DNA of 55,299 nucleotides from Modestobacter excelsi (GCF_005930495.1 NZ_SJEX01000024.1:1-55299), one strand, 5' to 3'; shown: positions 7,848 to 18,230, numbered from the stretch's first letter. Notes: generated from the letters alone by a model not told the origin. Numbers and translations: made by a program.

Positions 7848-9275
7848 TCACACACCCGGCTCGCAGGGGACGGCGCCGCGCGCCACCGCATCGACGAGGC
7901 GCTGGTGGTCCCGTTCGGTCTGGTCGGCGTACACCCGGGCGAACGAGCAGAGGGCGCGGTCGACCTTGTCGGACCTGCCCAGGTAGCCGGCGATCATCGA
8001 GGCGCCGCTGGTGCGCGCGTGGCCCTTGGCCAGCAACTGGCCGCAGATCCCTGCGTAGTCGGCCAGGGCGCGCGGGTCGATCGCATCCAGTGCGACGCTG
8101 CCCTTCATGTTGCGGAACTGGCGCACGTAGTACTGCCGTTCTCCCACGCTGGCCCAGCCGAGCAGCGGGTCGCTCACGGTCTGCAGGGCCTGCTGGTACT
8201 CCACCACCCGCTCGCCCTGGTGGGCGTGCCACGCGGAGTCGCCGTGGACGAACGGGGCGACGACGGAACGCCTGGCCTGCTTGAGCTGGAGGAACAGCAC
8301 GTCCTCGGGGTCGGACCCCTCGCACAGGACGACGTACGCCCGCAGCCCGACGCTGCCCACGCCGACCACCTTGTGGGCGATGTCGACGATCGTGTAGCCG
8401 CCGAGGATCCGGCGCCAGTGCGGGGCCAGCGTCGCCAGGTAGCCGTCCAGGGCCTCGGCCAGCTCGTCGGCCTCGGCGGCCCCCACCCGGGTGATCAGCG
8501 GCGGCTCCTCGACGATGCGCCGGCGTCCCTCGTGCTGCTCGGTGAAGCGGGGGAGTGCCCGGTCGCTCGTCCGGGACCGCGCCTTCTTCGCGGCCCGGTC
8601 CAGCTCCTGGCGCAGCGCCTCGTCGGACGCCGCCGTGTGGAGCCGGTCGAGGTCCAGACGCTGGAACGAGCGCCAGAGCAGCGGCTGGTCCGACAGCTCC
8701 CACAACTGCTCGCGGTAGGAGGCCACGCAGGAGATCACGGCATCGGCGCAGGAGTCCTCGCTCATGGAGTTCTGCCGGCCCGCGACCCAGACGCTCGCGA
8801 CCAGGCGGCGCAGGTCCCACTCCCAGCTGCCCGGGTGCGCCTCGTCGAAGTCGTTGAGGTCGAGCACGAGCTCCTGCTCCGGGGAGCCGTAGAAGCCGAT
8901 GTTGCCCACGTGCGCGTCGCCGCAGATCACCGGGGTGATGCCCGTGGCCGGCAGCCTCGCGAAGTCCTCGGCCATCACCACGGCGGCGCCGCGCAGGAAC
9001 CCGTACGGCGAGGCCGTCATCCGCCCGATCCGCACCGGCACGAGCCAGCTGATCCGGCCCTCGTGCGATTCCTCGAGCAGGTCCAGCACGTCGCGTCGGT
9101 CGTCCGGCGCGCTCCACTCCGACAGCGACGATCGCGGCACCTGCTTCCGCAGGCCGCGGCCGAGGGCGTACCGCTCCGCCCGAGGGGTGCTCGGCGAGCG
9201 CAGGGAGCCGTAGGCCTGGCCGTCGACGGTGGCCAGCACCGTCGGGGCGCCGCCGTGCGGGCGGACGTGCGTCAT
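7848..9275 (-). CDS. DUF2252 family protein
   Basis: A 475-residue member of the DUF2252 family, which is widespread in actinobacteria and has a kinase/phosphotransferase-like fold. Family signatures are ASPYGFLRGAA (near residue 105), VICGDAHVGNIGFYGSPEQ (HGD-like catalytic loop) and LDLNDFDEAHPGSWEWDLRR (DFD-like metal loop). The C-terminal part has VKDVERQYYVRQFRN-like family sequence, here reading GERQYYVRQFRNMKG. I chose the ATG at 9275 because GGGAGG lies 5 nt upstream; the open frame extends 60 codons further but with low-complexity, unlikely sequence. The biochemical role of the family is not established to my knowledge. It converges on the enoyl-CoA hydratase gene and diverges from the rifampin monooxygenase gene. 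Confidence 0.88.
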   Translation of the reverse strand: MTHVRPHGGAPTVLATVDGQAYGSLRSPSTPRAERYALGRGLRKQVPRSSLSEWSAPDDRRDVLDLLEESHEGRISWLVPVRIGRMTASPYGFLRGAAVVMAEDFARLPATGITPVICGDAHVGNIGFYGSPEQELVLDLNDFDEAHPGSWEWDLRRLVASVWVAGRQNSMSEDSCADAVISCVASYREQLWELSDQPLLWRSFQRLDLDRLHTAASDEALRQELDRAAKKARSRTSDRALPRFTEQHEGRRRIVEEPPLITRVGAAEADELAEALDGYLATLAPHWRRILGGYTIVDIAHKVVGVGSVGLRAYVVLCEGSDPEDVLFLQLKQARRSVVAPFVHGDSAWHAHQGERVVEYQQALQTVSDPLLGWASVGERQYYVRQFRNMKGSVALDAIDPRALADYAGICGQLLAKGHARTSGASMIAGYLGRSDKVDRALCSFARVYADQTERDHQRLVDAVARGAVPCEPGV

Positions 9276-9472
9276 CGTGACCTCCCGGCAGCCCCATGTG
9301 CTCGCCGTCGATCCTGGCACGGCCGGTGTGGAGCGGCGTCCCCTCAGGTCGGGCGCCCGTGCTGCCGAGGGCCCGCGGGACGCCGAGCACCTGGAGGAAA
9401 AGGGCTGGACCTGATGCAGCTCCGGCTCGTAGCTTGCCGGTGATCGTGACACCACCCGAGGAGGTGAGACCC

Positions 9473-11105
<1,633 letters not shown>

Positions 11106-11113
11106 TCCCGGGC

Positions 11114-11497
11114 TCAGCGCTGGTCGCGGCGGAGCGGGTGGTCCTCGGGGATCTCCACCAGGGCGATCCGCACGCCGTCGGGATCGTCGATCCACATCTC
11201 CACCAGTCCCCAGGGCTCCCGTCGAGGCGGTCGGGTGACGGAGACCCCAGCGCCGGCCAGCCGCTCGTGCTCACCGGCAACATCCCGCACCTGGAGCCAG
11301 AGGCCGAGCCCGACAGGTGGCTGGTCGGCATGACCCGAGACCTCGAGCAGGCCGTTGCCCAGGAAGTAGACGACGCCGCGGTGCTCCGGTGGGCCGAACT
11401 CCCGGTGGACGGCCAAGCCGAGGACGTCGCCGTAGAAGGCATGTGACCGCGCCGGGTCCGTCGGGCGCAGCAGGACGCGGCTGCTCAACACCTCCAT
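11114..11497 (-). CDS. VOC (glyoxalase/bleomycin-resistance/dioxygenase) superfamily protein
   Basis: A 127-residue protein with two beta-alpha-beta-beta-beta modules: SSRVLLRPTDPARSHAFYGD opens the first, and GLWLQVRDVAGEHERLAGAG with the ending VEMWIDDPDGVRIALVEIPE forms the second. The ending (DPDG followed by a metal-ligand Glu) is typical of VOC proteins. The ATG at 11497 is favoured over an in-frame GTG at 11512 because GGAGGAT lies 7 nt upstream of the ATG. It converges on the rifampin monooxygenase gene, with stops 8 nt apart. The substrate cannot be predicted; glyoxalase, antibiotic-binding and dioxygenase members look alike at this level. Confidence 0.85.
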   Translation of the reverse strand: MEVLSSRVLLRPTDPARSHAFYGDVLGLAVHREFGPPEHRGVVYFLGNGLLEVSGHADQPPVGLGLWLQVRDVAGEHERLAGAGVSVTRPPRREPWGLVEMWIDDPDGVRIALVEIPEDHPLRRDQR

Positions 11498-11946
11498 CCC
11501 GGCATCCTCCACCGACCTGCTGTCCGTGGTGGCTGATCACCGCGGCAACTGGTGGGGCCTCGACCGATCAGAGCGGTGTCACGAGGCTCTGTCGCGGGGC
11601 CGGAACGAGACCACCCCGAGCTCCTGACCTGCAGGAGCACCGGGGTGAGTGTGTGTCCGAGGGACGACACGGTACCTCCGGACACGCCTCCACCGACGAG
11701 GAACGCAGGACCACAGATGTCGCAGGCGTGATGGTGGCGGTGACGCCGCCGGGCGGGCTCGCCGCCGTGGCCAGCACCTGCGCGTCGCTCATGGCGAGCA
11801 GGCAGCGGGGGAGGGCCGGGGCGAGCTCCGGTCGGGACAGGCACCTCGGGACACATCTCGTCCTGCGTCGGGTGGCACGTGCCTGGGTCGGGAGCACGTC
11901 CCAGGGCCGAGGACGGGCTGTGCGCCCGCGGTGTCTGCGCGCTTCG
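11498..11946. other. Gene-poor stretch
   Basis: About 450 nt without a supported gene. Open frames exist on both strands but have poor composition, lack ribosome sites, and match no family I know. The right edge leads into the GTGAC repeat promoter of the next gene. Confidence 0.6.
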
Positions 11947-11990
11947 GTGACCTCGGGGTGACGGCCCGGTGACGGTCCCTGGCGTTGGCT
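11947..11990 (+). promoter_or_regulatory. GTGAC 11-bp direct-repeat box with -10
   Basis: GTGAC (or GTGAC-like) units start at 11947, 11958 and 11969, exactly 11 bp apart. A -10-like TTGGCT lies at 11985-11990, 11 nt after the last unit. Transcription would start at about the ATG at 11997, implying a leaderless or nearly leaderless mRNA. The box at 36091 has the same TTGGCT. Confidence 0.75.
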
Positions 11991-11996
11991 GCGGTC

Positions 11997-12293
11997 ATGA
12001 CGCAGCTCGTGGGGGAGGCAGTGTCGGCCAGCCTGACGCCGGGCCCGGTCATCGACGCGCAGGGGCCGATCGGCCAAGCCCAGCTCGTCGGCGTCCGGGC
12101 GGGCCGCAACAAGGACTTCGACCGCCTGGTGCTCGACTTTGAGGAGCCTGTTCCGGGCAACCTGGTCCAGTACGTGAGGCACCTGCTGCAGGACGGCTCG
12201 GGCAATCCCGTCCCGCTCCGCGGTGGAGTGGCCGTCGACGGCATCGTCGGTCCGATCACCCGCGCGGCGATGGTGCGCGCCCAGGGCCTGTGA
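11997..12293 (+). CDS. Small AMIN-like / peptidoglycan-binding-like protein
   Basis: A 98-residue protein. The middle (VGVRAGRNKDFDRLVLDFEE, about residues 31-50) resembles the start of AMIN-like domains. The end (VAVDGIVGPITRAAMVRAQ) is a typical PG_binding_1 helix motif, where this family reads VDGIxGPxT. The two pieces look like compressed versions of larger cell-wall-binding domains. There is no signal peptide. The ATG at 11997 follows the GTGAC-repeat promoter so closely that the transcript may be leaderless. The next gene, a membrane protein, begins 76 nt downstream and is probably co-transcribed. A role in cell-wall association is inferred from the motif only. Confidence 0.65.
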   Translation: MTQLVGEAVSASLTPGPVIDAQGPIGQAQLVGVRAGRNKDFDRLVLDFEEPVPGNLVQYVRHLLQDGSGNPVPLRGGVAVDGIVGPITRAAMVRAQGL

Positions 12294-12369
12294 AGGAGCC
12301 ACGACGAGGGACGCAGGCCATGGCGCCAGTGAAGCCGCGCCATCCCCGACCACGAGTGGCCGAGGACAG

Positions 12370-13548
12370 GTGATCACCGTGGAACCCACGGAGGCGCCCG
12401 ACCCGAGAGCAGGACTGCTCGACACGATCCGGGCCAGACGAGTCGGCATCGAGGCCTACGTCCGGAGGAAGGCTCCGGTGAGCAGGCGGCTGTCGACCGT
12501 GAGCATCGTCAGCAGTGCCGTCGTCGCCGCGCTGACCGCGGGCCCTGCCCTGGGCGGCCCCACCTTCGCGGAAAGGGTCCAGCAGGGGCTGTCGCTCGAC
12601 GCATCGCGGACGGTGTGGCAGGGGCTGTGCTTCGCCGCGCTCGTGGTGTCGATGACGGCGGCCGTGTCGGCCCACCTGGAGAAGACGAGTGACCTGAGAG
12701 CGCGGGTGGGCGCCGCAGAGGCGGCAGGCGTGATGCTCGCCGGGTTGCAGGCGCGGCTGGAGTACGGCGGGCTCGCCATGCAGGAGGCTGCCCAGGAGTA
12801 CCGGGACGTCCTGGCCGGCATACCCTTCGTCCCGGAGGCGCAGGGTGGGACGACGTCGCCCTCCGAACGCCGCGAGCCCCGCCTGGCGCTGCAGCTGACG
12901 GTCGTCGTCCTGGCAGCGCTCCTGCTGGCTGTCACCTTCGTGGGACTGATCCGAGGCGGCGTGGCTGCCGAGCCGGGCGGCGAGAACGCGGGCGCTCCGC
13001 CGATTGCATCGGAGGGCCCGACGCCCACACCGGCGCCGTCGCCCGCTCCGACCGCGGCTACGCCCACTCCCCGGCCACCCGCGGACGCCACGCAGGGCGT
13101 CTTCGGAGGTGGGACGCAGGACGGTGGTGCAAGCCTGGCCATCGTCATCGACGCGGACCGGGCCATGGCTTACGTCTGCGACGGGCGGCAGTTCGAGTCC
13201 TGGTTGCAGGGGTCCGTCGTCGACGGCCGGCTGGACCTGAGCTCGCCGAGCGGGGCGCGCCTGACGGGTGATCTCGGGGACGGCGCCATCTCCGGCGAAC
13301 TCCGGACCCCCACGTTCGACACACCGTTCACCGCCACGGTGGCCACTGGGCCCGCCGGGGTGTACGAGGCGAGGATCCAGGTGAACGGCACCCAGGCCCG
13401 GATCGGCTGGGCCGTCCTGCCGGACGGCAGCCAGGTGGGCGTCATCGCCGTCGGTGACACGCGCGGTGCAGCGCCCGACCTGGACCTGACCGACCTCACC
13501 TTCACGCACAACGGCAGCCTGTTCACGGCCCGGAAGCTGGGACCTTGA
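12370..13548 (+). CDS. Membrane protein: SLATT-like two-helix domain plus Pro/Thr linker and C-terminal beta domain
   Basis: About 392 residues in three parts. Residues 1-165 contain LLDTIRARRVGIEAYVRR, a hydrophobic segment (STVSIVSSAVVAALTAGPAL) and a second (LCFAALVVSMTAAVSAHLEK), then an amphipathic helical region, resembling SLATT-type membrane proteins common in actinobacteria. A third membrane segment (LTVVVLAALLLAVTFVGLI) leads to a Pro/Thr/Ala-rich linker. The C-terminal domain of about 140 residues (AYVCDGRQFESWLQGSVVDG onwards) is beta-rich and probably extracytoplasmic. The GTG at 12370 has GAGGA very close; GTG at 12379 is an alternative. A decayed paralogue of the C-terminal domain lies at 27931-28218. 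Function unknown; it shares the GTGAC-box promoter of the gene before it. Confidence 0.7.
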   Translation: MITVEPTEAPDPRAGLLDTIRARRVGIEAYVRRKAPVSRRLSTVSIVSSAVVAALTAGPALGGPTFAERVQQGLSLDASRTVWQGLCFAALVVSMTAAVSAHLEKTSDLRARVGAAEAAGVMLAGLQARLEYGGLAMQEAAQEYRDVLAGIPFVPEAQGGTTSPSERREPRLALQLTVVVLAALLLAVTFVGLIRGGVAAEPGGENAGAPPIASEGPTPTPAPSPAPTAATPTPRPPADATQGVFGGGTQDGGASLAIVIDADRAMAYVCDGRQFESWLQGSVVDGRLDLSSPSGARLTGDLGDGAISGELRTPTFDTPFTATVATGPAGVYEARIQVNGTQARIGWAVLPDGSQVGVIAVGDTRGAAPDLDLTDLTFTHNGSLFTARKLGP

Positions 13549-13849
13549 CGCTCGTGTCGGCCGGCACCACCGCGAGCTCGTCGTGAGTGAGGGAGCCAGG
13601 CGCAGGCATTGAGGACCACCCAGTCGTTGAGGAGGGACGCGGGGGAGAGCAGGAGGACACCGTCGGTGGGCGAGGGTGACCGGGCCGTCCGGAACGCCAC
13701 GCAGGAGCAGGCTCGCGCTGTGCTGACGACCTCGGCGGTCTGCTGCCGCTTCCAGCCGAGCAGCGCGAGGAGCGTCGCCTCGCGCGCGCGGCGGTGGTCG
13801 TCCAGCAGCGCGGCGCGGTGGACGGGTCGCCCGAGCGCCGCAATGTCGA
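13549..13849. other. Noncoding stretch before the USP remnant
   Basis: About 300 nt with no supported gene. One plus frame (13750-13920) reads like a decayed helical protein and may be the 5' part of the universal stress protein remnant that follows. Confidence 0.4.
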
Positions 13850-14112
13850 GCCGACCAACTTCCGCTTCCAGGAGGAGGCCGCGGCCGCCATCGACCTGGT
13901 TGTCGCACTGTTCGACGGCGGGGCCCGACCATCCACGAGCAGGTGCGCCGCGGCTCGCCCGCCGCGGAGGTCATCCGGGCGGCCCAGGAGGTCGGCGCCG
14001 ACCTCATCACGCTGGCGTACGGCAGCCGCGGGCTCCCCGCGACCATCCTGCTGGGCCCCACCGCCTCGTGCGTGCAGCCTCCGCGCCGTGTCCCGTGTTG
14101 GTGTGCCGACCT
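13850..14112 (+). pseudogene. Decayed universal stress protein (UspA family) gene
   Basis: From 13943 the frame encodes RRGSPAAEVIRAAQEVGADL followed by ITLAYGSRGLPATILLGPTA, the second half of a UspA domain (normally G-SPA-EIVRAA-EVGADLIVVGSRGRG-LLGS). Near 14068 the frame must shift to continue with the expected ending VRAASAPCPVLVCRP. The sequence before 13943 (EEAAAAIDLVVALFDGG) is again in another frame. At least two frameshifts and the loss of a normal start make this a pseudogene. The nearby phospholipase D gene is intact, so decay is local. Confidence 0.6.
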
Positions 14113-14339
14113 TTCCGCTCAGGCGACACGAGCCCACAGCCTGACGGCTGATCGCAGGCGCGCGCCCCCTGGACAGCCGCCCGGCCTTCTCCCGGGTGCT
14201 GCCCGTGGAGTGCCCAGTGCTGCCTGCGGAGCCGTGAGGAGGGACTCGACCGACGGGTCGGCGAGAACCAGCCAGGCCAGGCCGTGCTGAGGGAGAGTCG
14301 GTCGTTGGTTCCGTCGGCGTCGACGGGCACACTGCCGAG
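14113..14339. other. Noncoding stretch before the phospholipase D gene
   Basis: About 230 nt between the USP remnant and the GTG at 14340. I see no gene, GTGAC-repeat box or convincing promoter here. Confidence 0.5.
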
Positions 14340-15917
14340 GTGATCGACGGCGAGGCGACGACCGGACCCGACGCCGATCCCGGTGACGCTGTGCCGGCAC
14401 CGCAGGACGCCCGCGACGACGTGCGACCAGAACGGGGCGCGCCGCTGCTGGTCCCCGGCGAGACGTGCTGGCGGATCGAGCGGGCCACCCGCTTCGCCGT
14501 CTTCGTCGACGCGGCCGGCTACTTCGCCGCCCTGAAGCGTGCGGTGCTCAGCGCCGAGCGGAGGGTGCTGTTCATCGGCTGGGACTTCGACCCGCGGATC
14601 CGGCTCGACCCGCTCGGCGGCGGCCCAGCAGAGGACGACCGGCTCGGCGCCGTCCTGGAGAGGGCAGTGGAGGAGAACCCGCGGCTGGTCGTCGGCGTCC
14701 TCCAGTGGGACCTCGGCATGCTGCGCGCGCTCGGCCGGGGCCTGGCGCCCATCGTGCTGCTCGACCGGCGCACTCCCGACCGGCTCACCTTCACCGTGGA
14801 CACCCACCACCCGGTCGGCGGTGCGCACCACCAGAAGATCGTGGTGATCGACGACTGCCTCGCCTTCGCCGGCGGGATCGACGTCACCGCCGACCGCTGG
14901 GACACCTCCGACCACGCCGACGGGAACCCGCACCGACGTCGGCCGGCCGCCGGGCGCATCGAGGGTCGGCTGACGGGGCCGTGGCACGACGCGACGAGCA
15001 TGGTGACGGGGCCGGCCGCTCGCGCGATCGCCGAGCTCGCCCGCGAGCGGTGGGAGAGCGGCACCGGGGAGCGGCTCGAGCCGCTCCCCGAGTCGCGCGA
15101 GTGCTGGCCCGAGGCCGTCGACCCGCTGCTCACCGACGTCGACGTCGCGATCTCCCGCACCCGTCCCGCCCACGGCGGCACGACCCTGGTCCACGAGGTC
15201 GAGCTGCTGTGGCTGGCCGCGATCGCCGCGGCCAGCCGCTCGATCTACGTGGAGAGCCAGTACTTCGCCAGCCGCCGGATCGCCGAGGCGATCGCCGAGC
15301 GGCTCCGCGAGCCGGACGGCCCCGACGTCGTCGTCATCAACCCGTGGACCGCCGACGGCTGGCTCTCGGAGAAGGCGATGGGCACCGCGCGCGCCCGGGT
15401 GCTGGAGATCGTCCGCGACGCCGACGTCCACGACCGGTTCCGGCTCTACACGCCGGTGACGGAGCAGCGCGAGCACATCTACGTGCACGCGAAGGTGACC
15501 GTGGTCGACGACCGCCTGCTGCGGTTGGGATCGAGCAACGTGAACAACCGCTCGATGGGCCTGGACACCGAGCTCGACCTGGCGGTCGAGGCGGTCGAGG
15601 GACGGCCCGGGGCGGATCGGCTCGCTGCGACCATCGTCGGCGTCCGTGACCGCCTGCTCGCCGAGCACCTCGGCTGCACGCCGGAGGACGTCGCTGCCGC
15701 CATCGCCGACACCGGCTCGCTGGTGCGGGGCATCGAGCGGCTGCGCCGGCCGACCGGCCGCTCGCTCGTGCCGTTCGAGCCCCCCGACCTCGGTCCCGCC
15801 GACCGGTTGCTCGCCGAGTCCGAGCTGATGGACCCGGAGAAGACGCCGAACCAGTGGCGCCGGGTCGAGCGGTTCTTCGCCCGCCGGCGGCGCGCGCCGA
15901 ACCGGGTGCGCTCCTGA
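14340..15917 (+). CDS. Phospholipase D / cardiolipin synthase-family protein
   Basis: A 525-residue member of the phospholipase D superfamily with both HKD motifs. The first is HHQKIVVIDDCLAFAGGID (about residues 160-180) and the second is HAKVTVVDDRLLRLGSSNVN (about 382-402), followed by NRSMGLDTELDL. Two HKD motifs in one chain form one active site that transfers phosphatidyl groups or hydrolyses phosphodiesters. No signal peptide or strong membrane segment is apparent, unlike cardiolipin synthases with N-terminal helices; it resembles the soluble PLD-like proteins of actinobacteria. The GTG start at 14340 is preceded closely by GAGG and is uncertain. A TSUP permease gene follows after 37 nt, probably in the same operon. 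Confidence 0.88.
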   Translation: MIDGEATTGPDADPGDAVPAPQDARDDVRPERGAPLLVPGETCWRIERATRFAVFVDAAGYFAALKRAVLSAERRVLFIGWDFDPRIRLDPLGGGPAEDDRLGAVLERAVEENPRLVVGVLQWDLGMLRALGRGLAPIVLLDRRTPDRLTFTVDTHHPVGGAHHQKIVVIDDCLAFAGGIDVTADRWDTSDHADGNPHRRRPAAGRIEGRLTGPWHDATSMVTGPAARAIAELARERWESGTGERLEPLPESRECWPEAVDPLLTDVDVAISRTRPAHGGTTLVHEVELLWLAAIAAASRSIYVESQYFASRRIAEAIAERLREPDGPDVVVINPWTADGWLSEKAMGTARARVLEIVRDADVHDRFRLYTPVTEQREHIYVHAKVTVVDDRLLRLGSSNVNNRSMGLDTELDLAVEAVEGRPGADRLAATIVGVRDRLLAEHLGCTPEDVAAAIADTGSLVRGIERLRRPTGRSLVPFEPPDLGPADRLLAESELMDPEKTPNQWRRVERFFARRRRAPNRVRS

Positions 15918-15954
15918 GTCCGCCGCCTCCGACGGGACAGCAGGTCGTGACCGG

Positions 15955-16779
15955 ATGACCTCTGCGTTGCCGGCCGACCTGCTCCCGGAGGGACTGACCC
16001 CTGGGCTGCTCGTCCTCGTCCTGGTCGCTGCGCTCGCGGCCGGGTGGATCGACGCCGTCGTCGGTGGCGGCGGTCTCCTGCAACTGCCCGCGCTGCTGCT
16101 CGTCCCCGGGATCAGCCCTGTCCAGGCCCTGGCGACGAACAAGCTGGCCTCGATCTCCGGCACCACCACCAGCGCCGTCACCTACCACCGCCGCGTCCAC
16201 CCCGATCTGCGGACTGCTCTGCCGATGGCCGCGGTGGCCCTGGTGGGCAGCTTCGCCGGGGCCTCCGTCGCGGCGGCCCTGCCGGCCAGCGTGTTCAAGC
16301 CGGTCATCGTCGTCGCCCTGATCGCCATCGCCGCGTTCACCGTGCTGCGTCCGGCGCTCGGCGAGGTGACCGCACTGCGCCACAGCGGGCGGCGCCACCA
16401 CGGCGTCGCCGGGGCGGTGGGCGCCGGCATCGGCTTCTACGACGGGGTCCTCGGCCCGGGTACCGGGTCTTTCCTCGTCTTCGCCCTCGTGTCGCTCCTG
16501 GGCTACGACTTCCTCAACGCCAGCGCCAAGGCGAAGATCGTCAACGTCGCCACCAACCTGGGGGCGCTGCACTTCTTCGTCCCGTACGGCGCGGTCTTCT
16601 GGGGGCTGGGACTCTTCCTGGGCGCCGCCAACATGCTGGGCGGCTACCTGGGCGCCCGGGCGGCGACCGCCCGAGGCAGCCGCTTCATCCGGGTCGTCTT
16701 CCTCGTGGTCGTGACAGCGCTGATCGGCCGGGTCGGCTGGGACGTGTGGACGGAGAACCTGCGTCCGCTCCTCTGGTGA
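15955..16779 (+). CDS. TSUP/TauE-SafE family membrane permease
   Basis: A 274-residue integral membrane protein with about eight helices. The family signature is GWIDAVVGGGGLLQLPALLL near residue 25, followed by ALATNKLASISGTTTSAVTY, and the second repeat GFYDGVLGPGTGSFLVFALV with NASAKAKIVNVATNLGAL. TSUP proteins export or import small anions such as sulfite, sulfonates or sulfoacetate, or supply sulfur compounds; the particular substrate cannot be told. It starts with ATG at 15955, 37 nt after the phospholipase D stop. It converges on an alpha/beta hydrolase gene, with a hairpin between. Confidence 0.9.
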   Translation: MTSALPADLLPEGLTPGLLVLVLVAALAAGWIDAVVGGGGLLQLPALLLVPGISPVQALATNKLASISGTTTSAVTYHRRVHPDLRTALPMAAVALVGSFAGASVAAALPASVFKPVIVVALIAIAAFTVLRPALGEVTALRHSGRRHHGVAGAVGAGIGFYDGVLGPGTGSFLVFALVSLLGYDFLNASAKAKIVNVATNLGALHFFVPYGAVFWGLGLFLGAANMLGGYLGARAATARGSRFIRVVFLVVVTALIGRVGWDVWTENLRPLLW

Positions 16780-16801
16780 GGGCCGCCACGCCGGCCGATG
16801 C

Positions 16802-16818
16802 GACCGGTGCGGCCGGTC
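16802..16818. terminator. Hairpin between converging genes
   Basis: GACCGG and CCGGTC form a 6-bp stem with a 5-nt loop, between the TSUP gene and the minus-strand hydrolase. It overlaps the hydrolase stop and may terminate transcription in both directions. Confidence 0.4.
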
Positions 16819-17782
16819 AGCCGGTGGCCCGCGGCAGTCGCTCCTCCACCCGGTCCAGCAGGGCCATGAGCGCACCGTCGACGACCTCGGGTCGGGTGAG
16901 GTTGACGCTGTGCCCCGCGCCGGGCACGACGACCAGTTCAGCGCCGGACCCGAGCACCTCGGCGATCCGCCGGCTGTGCGCGGCGGGGGTGAGCCGGTCG
17001 TGGGTGCCGACGACCACCGTGACCGGCACGCGCCGGAGCACCTCGAGCGCGGCCGTCTCGTCGTCGTCGAGGATGGTGGCGTAGAAGGCCGTCGTCACCG
17101 TCAGCGGAGTCTCCTCCAGCATGTCCTGGACCCTGCGCACCAGGGCCGGGTCGGCGTCGTCCCGGCCGAAGAGGTAGTGCCGGGTGTACCACCGGCCCAG
17201 TGCGGTGCCCCGCCGGCGGAACCGCTCCAGGAGCGGGGCGATCAGCTGCAGCCACCACAGGTAGACGGCCAGCAGGCCGAGCCGCCGCACCAGCCCGAAC
17301 AGCCGGCCGACCACCCCGCCCGGGACCACCCCATCGGCCGAGGTCGCGAGGAGGAAGACGCCGACGACCCGGGTGCCGAACAGCTCCGGGCGCTGGCGGG
17401 CCAGCGCCAGCACGCTCATGCCGCCCATGGAGTGCCCGGCCAGGACGACCGGGCCGGAGGGCGTGGTGGCGGCCAGGACCTCGCCGAGATCCCGGCCGGT
17501 CCGGTCGATCGTCGCTGTCCGCAGGTCGCCTCGGGCCGACCGGCCGTGGCCGCGGTGGTCCCACAGGACCAGCCGCGATCGCCCGCGCAGCGCCGCTCGC
17601 TGGCCGTCCCACTCGCCCAGGCGCGCGGTGAAGCCGTGGGTCAGCAGCACGGTGAGCGGGGCGTCCGGGGTGCCGTCCACCTCGACGTGGAGGTCCACGC
17701 CGTCGTCGGTGCGGACCGTCCGCGATGCGGGCGCGGGTGACCCGGCGGCAGTGGGGCGAGCAGAGCGACGGAAGAGGGGCAC
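16817..17782 (-). CDS. Alpha/beta hydrolase
   Basis: A 321-residue alpha/beta-hydrolase with LLTHGFTARLGEWDGQ (oxyanion region near residue 46), LWDHRGHGRSARGD, the nucleophile elbow LAGHSMGGMSVLALA (Ser near residue 117), VVVGTHDRLTP (acidic residue) and VPGAGHSVNLTRPEVV (catalytic His near residue 298). The stretch RTDDGVDLHVEVDGTPDAPL at the N-terminus fits the haloperoxidase/lipase-like subgroup of actinobacteria. The start is a GTG at 17782 after a short GAG-rich segment. No signal peptide is evident. It lies between the TSUP permease (convergent) and an AhpD-like gene in the same direction, 88 nt away. Confidence 0.87.
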   Translation of the reverse strand: MPLFRRSARPTAAGSPAPASRTVRTDDGVDLHVEVDGTPDAPLTVLLTHGFTARLGEWDGQRAALRGRSRLVLWDHRGHGRSARGDLRTATIDRTGRDLGEVLAATTPSGPVVLAGHSMGGMSVLALARQRPELFGTRVVGVFLLATSADGVVPGGVVGRLFGLVRRLGLLAVYLWWLQLIAPLLERFRRRGTALGRWYTRHYLFGRDDADPALVRRVQDMLEETPLTVTTAFYATILDDDETAALEVLRRVPVTVVVGTHDRLTPAAHSRRIAEVLGSGAELVVVPGAGHSVNLTRPEVVDGALMALLDRVEERLPRATG

Positions 17783-17870
17783 CTGCTCATCTCAGGGGCC
17801 ATCGACCGTGACCGCCACCTCACCGGTCCCCGCGAGGTCGTTTGCGGGCGTGCGGGGTGACCACCGCGGG

Positions 17871-18230
17871 TCACCCCTGTTGCGGGTCTGCCTCCTCCGC
17901 GAGTTCCTGGAAGGCCGCGAACGCGCGCGGCCCGTACACGGTGCCCGGTCCGCCGTTCATCGCGATGGCGACGCCGAGCGCCTCGGCGACCTCCGACTCG
18001 GTGGCGCCGGTGCGGACGGCGCCACGTGCATGCGACACGATGCAGCCGTCGCACTCCTTGCTGACCGCGATGGCCAACGCGATCAGTTCCTTGGTCTTCT
18101 GGTCGAGCGCACCGGCGGCGTATGCGGCGGTGTGCATCCGGCGGTACCCGTCGTAGACGTCCGGGATCGCTCGACGCAGTGCGCGGGCCGGTTCGCGTAG
18201 CGCGTCCTGGACGGCGCGGGCATCACCCAT
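17871..18230 (-). CDS. Carboxymuconolactone decarboxylase/AhpD-family protein
   Basis: A 119-residue protein with the CMD-domain signature ALAIAVSKECDGCIVSHARG: the C-x-x-C plus downstream His that forms the active site of AhpD-like thiol peroxidases. It is followed by GATESEVAEALGVAIAMNGG, typical of the family. It probably acts as a cytoplasmic alkylhydroperoxidase or disulfide reductase. The ATG at 18230 is chosen because homologous sequence starts there (MGDARAVQDALREP); the longer open frame upstream is low-complexity. It is divergent from the acyl-CoA synthetase gene at 18437, with a perfect 23-bp palindrome midway between the two starts. Confidence 0.87.
   Translation of the reverse strand: MGDARAVQDALREPARALRRAIPDVYDGYRRMHTAAYAAGALDQKTKELIALAIAVSKECDGCIVSHARGAVRTGATESEVAEALGVAIAMNGGPGTVYGPRAFAAFQELAEEADPQQG

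Noticed and set aside
5834-7891. A 685-codon minus-strand open frame over the Pyr4-like and hydratase genes
   Set aside because: Low-complexity composition and no motifs; the overlapping membrane protein and crotonase are well supported in other frames.
11568-12449. A possible minus-strand gene in the gap before 11997
   Set aside because: No ribosome site, no recognisable motif, and it overlaps the GTGAC-box promoter and the better supported small plus-strand gene.
14007-16181. A 724-codon minus-strand open frame over the phospholipase D and TSUP genes
   Set aside because: Shadow of genes with intact HKD and TSUP motifs on the plus strand.
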